The notes beneath the pieces were generated by a model. The model worked only from the letters and a program-made list of their open reading frames with translations, ran no database searches and was not told the DNA's origin. Made by a program: the position numbers and the translations under genes. From Gammaproteobacteria bacterium UBA7803 (GTDB lineage: Bacteria; Pseudomonadota; Gammaproteobacteria; Pseudomonadales; Azotimanducaceae): a stretch of 35,341 nucleotides of DNA. This document shows, in pieces, positions 8,914 through 15,713 of this stretch (position 1 is its first letter; the number at the start of each line of letters is the position of its first letter). Where the stretch lies: the NCBI GenBank assembly GCA_002480525.1, contig DLCH01000062.1, forward strand, positions 13,434 to 48,774, read 5' to 3'.

Positions 8914-11487
8914 TCAAACCGAGGTGAGCCGCGCCCGCAGCGCCTGCTGCTTTCCGCTGAGCCGCTCTCCAAGCAGGGCCGCGGCCTCGTCGAGCAGTCG
9001 TTCGGCCCGAGCCCGTTCCCGACGCAGCAAGGCGAGCTGGGCTTCGGCCAGTCTGACGTAGCCCTGAGCCGGCTGGGCTTCCACGGCCACCCCCACCCAG
9101 CTCGCAACCGCCCTGGCGTCCCCCGCCTCGAAATAGACGTCCGCGAGATCGGTCGCCAGCCGCGCGAGCATGCGCTCGTTGGCCTGGGCCCGCGCTTCGT
9201 CGACGGCGCGCCGCAGCAGTTCGATCACCTCATCGTCACGGCCCTGCTCCCGCAGCAGACCGGCTCGCTGCTGCAACCCCTCCAGGCGGATGTGCGCCAG
9301 CGAGCGGGATTCGGCGATGTCGAGCAGGGTGCCGAGCTCACGTTCCGCCGCGTCGAAGTCGTGCTCCGCCACGTAGGCGCGGATCAACCCCAGACGGGCT
9401 TCACAGGCGCCGCGTTCCCGGCCGTCGCCGGCATCCAGGGCCAGCGCCTGCTCGAACCAGGTGCGGCTGAGCGGAAAGTCGCCCCGATCCGCCGCCACGG
9501 TGCCACGAAACAGGAAGGCCGTGGACAGCAGTTCCGGCTCGGCTCGGGCGTACTGCGCGGCCATCACCTCGTCGATGACGGCGAGCACCTCGTCGAAGCG
9601 GCCGAGGGTATAGAGCAGGTCGGCCTTGCGGATCTTCGATTTGAGAACGCCGACGTCGTCGCCGATTCGCTCCCGCAATGCCAGTGAGTCGTCCAGATAC
9701 TGCCGGGCGGCGGCCAGATCACCGAGCTGCTCACTGGCCCACGACAGGTTGGACAGGGCGATGCCCTCACCGCGGGGACGGTTCATGGCGCGGAAGTTCT
9801 CGAGCCCCTGACGGTAGTGCGCCAGCGCGCCGTCGAAGTCACCCGCGTCGGCGGCCGTGTTGCCGAGGGTGATGTAGAAGTCGCCAGGCAGCAGCTCGAT
9901 GCCGGCGTCGGCGTACGCCGTGATCGCACCGCCCAGCAGCTCCCGGGCATGCACCGGATTGGCCCGGGCCCGCTCCAGGATCGCGTAGTTGACCAGCAGC
10001 ACCGCGCGCCGTTCGTGCAGCCCGCCCCGCTCGGCCCAATCGAGACCCTCCCGATAGTGCGCCTCGGACTGCGCCAGATTGCCTGCCAGGTCCTCGATGA
10101 TGCCGAGCTCGTTCGACAGGACCGCCACCTGCAGCGGCTCGTTGCTCCGTTTCGCGCGCTCGAGCATGGCCAGATCGTCGCTGCGGGCGCCGTCCAGATC
10201 GCCCAGGCGGCGCATCGCAACCGCCAGCTCGTAGCCCGGCCAGAACGTCTCCGGCGCCGCATCGGCCGCGATCTGCAGCAGGTCCCGGGCCCGGCCGAGA
10301 TTGCCTGAAAGCTGCTCGTGCATGCCGCGCGCATACGCCTGATCGACGAACGGGTCTCCCGAATCGATGCGGTAGCGCGGATCGGCCCGCGACGGACGCA
10401 ACTGCTCCGCCAGGTGCCGGCCCAGGGCGCGCACGGCCTCGGTCGGCGTCCCGCCCGTGAAGCTGGGCAGCGCCACCTCACGGCCGGCGTCGAACAGCAC
10501 TCCGTCGGTGCGGAACTGGTCTCCGACCGCGGCCACCGACGCGTTCACCACCCACCGGGCGCCCTGGGTCCGGGCGAGTTGGGTGAGCAGCTCCGGCGCC
10601 ACCTCTGCCAGCGGCTGCGAAAACTGCCGGATGACGTCGGCCGCGGACGCCACGGGAATTCCGGCATCCGCGAGCTGGGTCTGCAGCAGGCTGAGCATGC
10701 CGAAGGACAGCCAGCCGTAATCGCCGCTGCCCGTGGCGTTGCGCATGGGCAGCACCACCACGCGCTCGGCCGGCGCCGACGCGTCGAGCTGATCACGCAG
10801 GTTCCAGCCCACCGACAGGACCAGGGCCAGCGCCAGCATGGCGATGACCAGCCGCTCCGGGAACGCCCGGTGGGCGATCAACCCGCCGGTACCGGGCTCC
10901 GACCGCAGCGCCATGCCGCCTGGCGTGAGCCGGTAGAACCAGGTGAACGCCAGCACCAGCGGAAAACCCAGAACCGACACCGCCAGCAGCACCTGCTGCG
11001 GCAACCGGCTCCATTCGAAGGCCTCCCAGACCATGGCGGCCGCCTGATTGATGAGCCAGGCCGCCGCCGCGTAGGCGGTGGCCACCCGCCACACCGCCTG
11101 GCGCCGGTCGTGGGCGACCGCCTCGGACCGTCCCGCGGCGTCGGCATCCCGCAATCGGACCTCGCCGACGAAGCGGTAGCCCTGACCGTGCACGGTCCTG
11201 ATGAAACGCTGTTCCTGGCCGTCGTCGGCCAGCGCCCGGCGGGCCTTCATCACGGCCCGGGACAAAGCAGCCTCGGTAACGATGGTGCCGGGCCAGACGG
11301 CGTCCTGCAGCTCGTCCTTGGAGACGGTGCGATCCCGGTTTTCGATCAGGAACACCAGCAGGTCGAGCACCCGCCGCTGGATGTCCACAGGCTCGCCAGC
11401 CCGTTGCAGCTCCCGCAGAGCCGTGTTCAGCACGAACGGCCCGAACTCGTAAGCCTTTGATCGACTTGAACTTTCGGGTCTGTCCAT
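8914..11487 (-). CDS. Membrane-anchored winged-helix regulator with TPR region (CadC-like)
   Basis: An 857-residue regulator. Residues 12-110 form an OmpR/CadC-type winged helix, with the wing hairpin in RTVHGQGYRFVGEV; there is no receiver domain. Three hydrophobic segments follow (about 132-154, 165-186 and 212-229). Next comes a segment beginning VVVLPMRNATGSGDYGWLSFGM, of the FlgO/TolB-N-like kind often seen in these proteins, and then a long alpha-helical TPR array from about residue 385 to the end. The architecture implies a DNA-binding domain in the cytoplasm tied to a sensory or protein-binding domain, as in CadC and ToxR-like regulators. The ATG at 11487 has no clear Shine-Dalgarno sequence. 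It is transcribed divergently from the haemoglobin-methyltransferase gene across 114 bases, so that gene and itself are the obvious candidate targets. Confidence 0.88.
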   Translation of the reverse strand: MDRPESSSRSKAYEFGPFVLNTALRELQRAGEPVDIQRRVLDLLVFLIENRDRTVSKDELQDAVWPGTIVTEAALSRAVMKARRALADDGQEQRFIRTVHGQGYRFVGEVRLRDADAAGRSEAVAHDRRQAVWRVATAYAAAAWLINQAAAMVWEAFEWSRLPQQVLLAVSVLGFPLVLAFTWFYRLTPGGMALRSEPGTGGLIAHRAFPERLVIAMLALALVLSVGWNLRDQLDASAPAERVVVLPMRNATGSGDYGWLSFGMLSLLQTQLADAGIPVASAADVIRQFSQPLAEVAPELLTQLARTQGARWVVNASVAAVGDQFRTDGVLFDAGREVALPSFTGGTPTEAVRALGRHLAEQLRPSRADPRYRIDSGDPFVDQAYARGMHEQLSGNLGRARDLLQIAADAAPETFWPGYELAVAMRRLGDLDGARSDDLAMLERAKRSNEPLQVAVLSNELGIIEDLAGNLAQSEAHYREGLDWAERGGLHERRAVLLVNYAILERARANPVHARELLGGAITAYADAGIELLPGDFYITLGNTAADAGDFDGALAHYRQGLENFRAMNRPRGEGIALSNLSWASEQLGDLAAARQYLDDSLALRERIGDDVGVLKSKIRKADLLYTLGRFDEVLAVIDEVMAAQYARAEPELLSTAFLFRGTVAADRGDFPLSRTWFEQALALDAGDGRERGACEARLGLIRAYVAEHDFDAAERELGTLLDIAESRSLAHIRLEGLQQRAGLLREQGRDDEVIELLRRAVDEARAQANERMLARLATDLADVYFEAGDARAVASWVGVAVEAQPAQGYVRLAEAQLALLRRERARAERLLDEAAALLGERLSGKQQALRARLTSV

Positions 11488-11490
11488 GGG

Positions 11491-11529
11491 AGGTCAGGAA
11501 AAGGTCACGAAGAAATTATGCCCCGGTCA
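11491..11529. promoter_or_regulatory. Phased GGTCA direct repeats in a divergent promoter region
   Basis: GGTCA occurs at 11492, 11503 and 11525, all on the plus strand, so the starts are 11 and 22 bases apart, one and two helical turns. The first two form AGGTCA-ggaaa-AGGTCA. A minus-strand -10-like CATAAT (11520-11515) lies between the second and third copies. OmpR-type winged helices typically bind tandem direct repeats spaced by about one turn, so this is a plausible binding site for the adjacent regulator. The pattern is seen directly; its role is inference. Confidence 0.4.
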
Positions 11530-11601
11530 GGACTCTCCGGACAGCCATGCCGATGCTTCCCCCACGCCCGGCGAGTCCGCCGGGAGCAAGAGGTGCACAC
11601 C

Positions 11602-12741
11602 ATGAGCGTACTCCGAGAGATCGACGCAGAGGCCCTGGAGCGCATGACCCGAGCCCTGTACGCCGCCGTGCTGGCCGACGACGAGCTGAGCCCGTTCTTC
11701 ACGGGTCTCGACGTCACCCGCATCGAGGCCCGGCAGCGCCAGTTCCTGCGCTACGCGTTTTCTGACGAGCCGGGCCCCGGCCCGGTGGATCTGCGGCACG
11801 CCCACGCCCCGCTGATCGGCCGCGGCCTGAACCACGGCCACTTCGACCGGATGCTCGAACTCGCCGACGAGGCGATGACCGAGGCCGGGCTGAGCGCGCC
11901 GGTGCGCGCGCAGGCCCGGGCCCGGCTGGAGCAGACGCGGGGCGCGGTGCTCGGTGAGACCTACTCGAACTTCAAGACCAAGGAGAAATCCATGACCGGA
12001 CGAATCGCTTCGATGATCTACGCCGTCGTCTGCTACACCGTCGGAATGGGCGTGCTGGCCTACGGCGCTGCCTGGCTCGGCGGCTTCTGGGTGCCGAATC
12101 CCCTGGATGCCCCGGGCACCGGCGATCCCCTCGCCGCCATCGCCATCGACCTGCTGCTGGTGCTCGGCTTCGGCCTGCAGCACTCGGTGATGGCCCGCCC
12201 GGGCTTCAAGGCCTGGTGGACCCGGATCGTGCCAGCCCACTGCGAGCGCGCCACCTACGTGCTGTTCTCGGGGCTCGCCATGCTGGCCATGATGTGGTTC
12301 TGGCAGCCCATCGGCATCGACGTCTGGCGCCTGGACGGCGTCGCCGCGGCAGTGGCCTGGGGGCTCTACGCCACCGGCTGGTTCGTGCTGGTGAGCGCGA
12401 CCTTCTTCATCAACCACTTCGACCTGTTCGGGCTGCGCCAGGCGTGGCTGAACCTCCGCGGCAAGCCGTACAGCCACATTCCGTTCCGCACGCCCGGCTA
12501 CTACCGCTGGGTGCGCCACCCGATCTACGTCGGCTGGCTGATCCTGTTCTGGGCGACGCCGACCATGACCGTCTCCCACCTGGTGTTCGCCCTGGCCACG
12601 ACAGGGTACATCCTCACTGCCATTCCCCTGGAGGAGCGGGATCTGTCACGGCTGCTGCCCGAGTACCGGGCCTACAAGGCCCGCACCGCCGCCCTGGTAC
12701 CCGGCCTGATCCGCCGCCGGCGCGCCGCGGCCCAGAGCTGA
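11602..12741 (+). CDS. Fusion of truncated haemoglobin and MddA/NnrU-like membrane methyltransferase
   Basis: One open frame of 379 residues joining two domains. Residues 1-120 are a group 1-like truncated haemoglobin: LYAAVLADDELSPFF opens the fold, and His69 in LRHAHAPL is at the expected proximal haem-ligand position. Residues 131-379 are a polytopic membrane protein with about five to six helices and a C-terminal RWVRHPIYVGW...LEERDL signature, as in the ICMT/NnrU superfamily; FGLQHSVMARPGFKAWWTRIVP closely resembles MddA, the S-adenosylmethionine-dependent enzyme that methylates methanethiol to dimethyl sulfide. The first ATG follows AGAGGTG. The second domain begins at an in-frame ATG (11992) preceded by AAGGAG at a 6-base spacing, so a free methyltransferase could also be made. 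NnrU-type function in nitrogen oxide metabolism is the alternative. It is divergent from the winged-helix regulator. Confidence 0.85.
   Translation: MSVLREIDAEALERMTRALYAAVLADDELSPFFTGLDVTRIEARQRQFLRYAFSDEPGPGPVDLRHAHAPLIGRGLNHGHFDRMLELADEAMTEAGLSAPVRAQARARLEQTRGAVLGETYSNFKTKEKSMTGRIASMIYAVVCYTVGMGVLAYGAAWLGGFWVPNPLDAPGTGDPLAAIAIDLLLVLGFGLQHSVMARPGFKAWWTRIVPAHCERATYVLFSGLAMLAMMWFWQPIGIDVWRLDGVAAAVAWGLYATGWFVLVSATFFINHFDLFGLRQAWLNLRGKPYSHIPFRTPGYYRWVRHPIYVGWLILFWATPTMTVSHLVFALATTGYILTAIPLEERDLSRLLPEYRAYKARTAALVPGLIRRRRAAAQS
11982..11994 (+). promoter_or_regulatory. Internal ribosome-binding site and ATG inside the fusion gene
   Basis: AAGGAG, six bases (AAATCC), then ATG at 11992, in frame with the upstream haemoglobin domain and exactly where the methyltransferase domain starts (MTGRIASMIYAV). 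The signal is better than most gene starts in this window, and suggests either a recent fusion of two genes by loss of a stop codon or a deliberate second product. Confidence 0.6.
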
Positions 12742-12747
12742 CCCCCC

Positions 12748-12779
12748 GCCGGTCCCCGGATGCCGCTCCGGGGACCGGC
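12748..12779 (+). terminator. Hairpin downstream of the haemoglobin-methyltransferase gene
   Basis: A perfect 12-bp inverted repeat, GCCGGTCCCCGG (12748-12759) and CCGGGGACCGGC (12768-12779), with an 8-base loop, starting 7 bases after the stop codon. No U-tract follows. Its place and stability suggest transcript termination or 3'-end protection. Confidence 0.6.
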
Positions 12780-12784
12780 CGGCC

Positions 12785-12813
12785 TCGACTTCCCGCCCGG
12801 AATCCCGTATCAA
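12785..12813 (+). promoter_or_regulatory. Possible sigma-70-type promoter for the phosphatase-PhyH pair
   Basis: TCGACT (12785-12790), a 17-base spacer, then TATCAA (12808-12813), placed just after the terminator-like hairpin and about 37 bases before the phosphatase ATG. Matches to the consensus are moderate, so this is a suggestion only. Confidence 0.35.
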
Positions 12814-12850
12814 TCCCCGTTCAGCCGTACCGGAACCGCCGTTTCTGTCG

Positions 12851-13603
12851 ATGATCGAGGACTACACCGACCGCCACATCCCCTTCGAGGGCTGCTTCAA
12901 CTTCCGCGACATTGGCGGCTACCCGGCCGGCGACGGCCGCCGGGTGCGCTGGGGCCGCTACTACCGTGCTGGCCGTCAGGACCGCATGACCGAAGCGGAC
13001 CTGGCGCGGCTCAAGGACCTGGGCATACGCACCCAGATCGACCTGCGCCGTCCGGACGAGGCCGCCGAGCAGGGCCGCGGCCCGCTGCCGGAGTTCGGCG
13101 TGACCTATCACAACATCCCGGTGATTCCCGAGGGCGGCACCGACCAGCTCAGCCGCCTGGTCGGGGATACCGGGATCTCCGGGCGCCGCTACCTCGGCTA
13201 CCTGGAGTTCGGCCCCGAGTCGTGGCGGCGGATGTTCGAGCTGTTCGCCGAGGCCGCCCACCATCCGATCGTCATCCACTGCACCGCCGGCAAGGACCGC
13301 ACCGGGGTCTCCACCGCGTTCCTGCTGTCCGTGCTCGGGGTCGACCGCGCGGTCATCGAGGCCGACTACGCGCTGACCAACCGGGACGTGCCCCGCCAGG
13401 TGGACTTCGTCGAACGGCACGTGGGGCTGCCGCCGGGCATGGACCGCGCGGCCCTCACCCACGCGGCCGGCATCCCGGAAGAAGCCATCGGCGACTTCCT
13501 CGACGGCCTGGAGGCCCGCTGGGGCGGTCCGCTGGAATACCTGCGCAGCATCGGCATCGAGGACGACCTCATGGCCGCCGTGCGGGAAGCCTTCCTCGAG
13601 TGA
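12851..13603 (+). CDS. Tyrosine/lipid phosphatase, protein-tyrosine-phosphatase-like (CX5R)
   Basis: A 250-residue protein of the bacterial PTP group that includes MptpB and LipA-type enzymes. The P-loop is HCTAGKDRTG, with nucleophile Cys144 and phosphate-binding Arg150; the Asp of the KDR element is characteristic of this group and is often associated with broad activity on phosphotyrosine, phosphoserine and phosphoinositides. The N-terminal NFRDIGGYPAGDGRRVRWGRYYRAGR segment is also a group hallmark. There is no signal peptide. The ATG at 12851 lacks a clear ribosome-binding site. The stop codon overlaps the start of the PhyH gene (GTGA), so the two are translationally coupled. The physiological substrate is unknown. 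Confidence 0.88.
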   Translation: MIEDYTDRHIPFEGCFNFRDIGGYPAGDGRRVRWGRYYRAGRQDRMTEADLARLKDLGIRTQIDLRRPDEAAEQGRGPLPEFGVTYHNIPVIPEGGTDQLSRLVGDTGISGRRYLGYLEFGPESWRRMFELFAEAAHHPIVIHCTAGKDRTGVSTAFLLSVLGVDRAVIEADYALTNRDVPRQVDFVERHVGLPPGMDRAALTHAAGIPEEAIGDFLDGLEARWGGPLEYLRSIGIEDDLMAAVREAFLE

Positions 13604-14385
13604 CCGGGCTCGCCCACATCGACGCCGACGACGTCGACGGCATACTCGCCGCCGTCGCCGAGGACGGCGGCTGCATCGCCCGCAACGTGCTCGGCGACGA
13701 TCAGTGCCAGGCGCTGCTCGACGACTTCTCGCCGCATCTCGCGGCCATGGACTGGGGCCGAGACGAGCTCGGCTACCGCAACGACTTCTACGGCGCCCGC
13801 ACCAAACGGCTCCACGGGCTGTTCAGCAAGTCGCCGCGGATGGTCGAGGTGCTGACCCATCCGCTGCTGCTCGCGCTCGCCGAGCGGCTGTTCGTCGACG
13901 ACGGCTTCGCCGACGACGTCCGGCTCAGCAACACCGAGCTCATGGTGCTGGGCCAGGACCAGGGCGTGCAGGACTTCCACACCGACGGCGTGTCCTGGCG
14001 CCGGGTCCAGCGCCGGGAGGACCGGGAGATCCTGATCAGCGCCAACTGCGCGCTGACGCCGTTCACCGCCAGCAACGGCGCCACCCGGGTGGTTCCCGGC
14101 AGCCACCGCTGGCCGCCGGATCGCAGACCCACCGACGACGAGGTATGCCTCGCCGAAATGCCCGCCGGCTCGGCACTGATCTACGCCGGCAACGTCATTC
14201 ATGCCGGTGGCGCCAACGTCGAGAGCGACGTGCGGGTCGGCCTGTATCTCGGCTACATCCCGAGCTGGCTGCGGCCCATCGAGAATCAGCTCGTCACCAA
14301 CACCCCCGCCGACGTGCTGGCGCTGCCCGAGCGGGCGAGGCGCCTGCTGGACGTGGTGGAAGGCGGCTTCACGGTCTACGCCTGA
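13600..14385 (+). CDS. Phytanoyl-CoA dioxygenase (PhyH) family protein
   Basis: A 261-residue Fe(II)/2-oxoglutarate-dependent oxygenase of the PhyH family. The metal triad is His127 and Asp129 in DFHTDG and His201 in NVIHAGG, with Arg212 in VRVGLYLGY as the likely 2-oxoglutarate anchor. TRVVPGSHRW is the usual family segment before the distal histidine. It probably hydroxylates a small or lipid-derived molecule. The GTG at 13600 is chosen because it gives the four-base GTGA overlap with the phosphatase stop and starts the folded region at a normal length; ORF sequence further upstream in this frame lies inside the phosphatase. Confidence 0.9.
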   Translation: MTGLAHIDADDVDGILAAVAEDGGCIARNVLGDDQCQALLDDFSPHLAAMDWGRDELGYRNDFYGARTKRLHGLFSKSPRMVEVLTHPLLLALAERLFVDDGFADDVRLSNTELMVLGQDQGVQDFHTDGVSWRRVQRREDREILISANCALTPFTASNGATRVVPGSHRWPPDRRPTDDEVCLAEMPAGSALIYAGNVIHAGGANVESDVRVGLYLGYIPSWLRPIENQLVTNTPADVLALPERARRLLDVVEGGFTVYA

Positions 14386-14389
14386 GGCG

Positions 14390-14409
14390 GCGGCCCGGGA
14401 CCGGGCCGC
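14390..14409. terminator. Hairpin between convergent PhyH and MDR genes
   Basis: Perfect 8-bp stem GCGGCCCG (14390-14397) and CGGGCCGC (14402-14409) with a GGAC loop, in the 38 bases separating the two convergent stop codons. No T-run is seen on either strand. Probably a shared transcription end. Confidence 0.5.
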
Positions 14410-14423
14410 GCGCACAGCGTCCC

Positions 14424-15428
14424 TCAGATCTCCAGGCAGATCTTGCCGAAGTGCTTCTGGGATTCCTGGTGGCGGAAGGCGTCGGCGATCTGCTCCAGCG
14501 GGAAGGTCGAGTCGATCACCGGCTCGATGCCGTTGGCTTCGATGGCGGCGATCATGTCGAGCTGCTGGGCCCGGCTGCCCACGGTGATGCCCTTGAGCGC
14601 CGCGTTCTTGCCGAACAGGGCCGCGGTCGGCACGTCGCCGGCGAAGCCGGCCAGCACGCCAATCAGCGAGATGTGCCCGCCGACCCGGACCGCCTGAATG
14701 GACTGGGGCAGCGTGCCGGCGCCGCCGATCTCCACCACCACGTCCACGCCGCGGCCGCCGGTCAGCTCCAGGGCCCGGCCGGCCCAGTTCTCGGTTTCCT
14801 TGTAGTTGATCAGCTCGTCGGCGCCGAGGGACTTCAGCCTCTCGAGCTTGTCGTTGGACGAGCTGGTGGAGATGACCCGGCAGCCCGCCGCCTTGGCGAA
14901 CTGCAGCGCGAAGATCGACACGCCGCCGGTGCCTTGGGTCAGCACCACGTCGCCGGGCTTGATGCGGGCTTCGACCATCAGCCCGCGCCACGCCGTGAGC
15001 GCCGCGCAGGTCAGCGTCGCCGCCTGGGCGGCGCTGTAGCCCTCCGGCGCCCGGGTGAAGGCCCGGGCCGGCATGGTGACGGTCTGGGCGGCGAAGCCGT
15101 CGGCATGGTCGCCGGGCACGCCGATGAGCTTGGCGAGCTCCGGCTCGCCGTCCTGCCACAGGGGAAAGAAGCAACTCACCACCTGGTCGCCCACGGAGAA
15201 CTCGGTGACGCCTTCGCCCACCGCCTCGACCCGGCCGGCGCCGTCGGACATGGGAATGCGGCCGTCCGCGACGTTGAGCATGCCGGACACCACGGCGTAG
15301 TCGTGGAAGTTGAGCGAGCTGGCCGCCACGGCGACCCGGATCTCGCCCGGCCCCGGATCACGCGCGTCGACCTCCGCGACGGCGAGCTTGTCCAGACCGC
15401 CTGGTTTGCTGAGCTTGATGGCTTTCAT
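14424..15428 (-). CDS. MDR-family NAD(P)-dependent alcohol dehydrogenase / quinone oxidoreductase
   Basis: A 334-residue medium-chain dehydrogenase/reductase. The N-terminal GroES-like domain contains NFHDYAVVSGML and MSDGAGRVEAVGEGVTEFSVGDQV. The Rossmann domain contains VLTQGTGGVSIFALQFAKAAGCRVISTSSS. The cysteine cluster for structural zinc is absent, which points to the zinc-free quinone-oxidoreductase or enoyl-reductase side of the family. It likely reduces alpha,beta-unsaturated carbonyls or oxidises an alcohol with NAD(P). The ATG at 15428 is preceded by CAGGAG. It stands alone, convergent to PhyH and divergent from the ABC importer. Confidence 0.9.
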   Translation of the reverse strand: MKAIKLSKPGGLDKLAVAEVDARDPGPGEIRVAVAASSLNFHDYAVVSGMLNVADGRIPMSDGAGRVEAVGEGVTEFSVGDQVVSCFFPLWQDGEPELAKLIGVPGDHADGFAAQTVTMPARAFTRAPEGYSAAQAATLTCAALTAWRGLMVEARIKPGDVVLTQGTGGVSIFALQFAKAAGCRVISTSSSNDKLERLKSLGADELINYKETENWAGRALELTGGRGVDVVVEIGGAGTLPQSIQAVRVGGHISLIGVLAGFAGDVPTAALFGKNAALKGITVGSRAQQLDMIAAIEANGIEPVIDSTFPLEQIADAFRHQESQKHFGKICLEI

Positions 15429-15471
15429 GGTGAATACTCCTGGTTGGATAGGCGTTGCAGGTTGGAAATCC

Positions 15472-15508
15472 GGCGTCGGATCGGCGGTGGCGCGAACGTT
15501 CCGACGCC
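15472..15508 (-). repeat. Inverted repeat in the leader of the MDR gene
   Basis: GGCGTCGGA (15472-15480) and TCCGACGCC (15500-15508) form 9-bp arms around a 19-base spacer, starting 44 bases upstream of the MDR start codon. It could fold in the leader RNA or be an operator; nothing else identifies it. Confidence 0.35.
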
Positions 15509-15555
15509 AGTCAGGCCGGGGGCGCTGCCGCCGAGCGCAGCCCTAGGCCGCGGAG

Positions 15556-15591
15556 TCAATATTGATCGTCACCCGTTCGCGCCAGTATATA
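15556..15591 (+). promoter_or_regulatory. Candidate promoter with overlapping palindrome for the ABC importer
   Basis: This is an AT-rich patch in the 285-base gap between the divergent MDR and importer genes. TTGATC (15562-15567), an 18-base spacer and TATATA (15586-15591) resemble a sigma-70 promoter reading into the importer. The perfect palindrome TCAATATTGA (15556-15565) overlaps the -35 element, a typical position for a repressor site. On the minus strand TATACT within the same patch could be the -10 for the MDR gene. Confidence 0.4.
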
Positions 15592-15713
15592 GAACCTGTT
15601 TTAATTAACCGAATTCTGCGGCAACCGGCGGGGAGCGGGAGATCGCGAAGGGCACCACAATACCCGGTCGCATCCGGACCGGGCAGACGGGGTCGGCACG
15701 GCTGCGGCGGCTC

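Noticed and set aside
11518..11601. Earlier ATG at 11518 for the haemoglobin fusion
   Set aside because: The 28 extra residues do not match the globin fold and would run through the regulatory repeats; the ATG at 11602 has its own ribosome-binding site.
15606..15713. A separate small gene or leader peptide in the gap upstream of the ABC importer
   Set aside because: No start codon of the usual type occurs in the coding frame and no other frame gives a convincing peptide; the sequence is better explained as promoter, leader and possibly the N-terminus of the binding protein.
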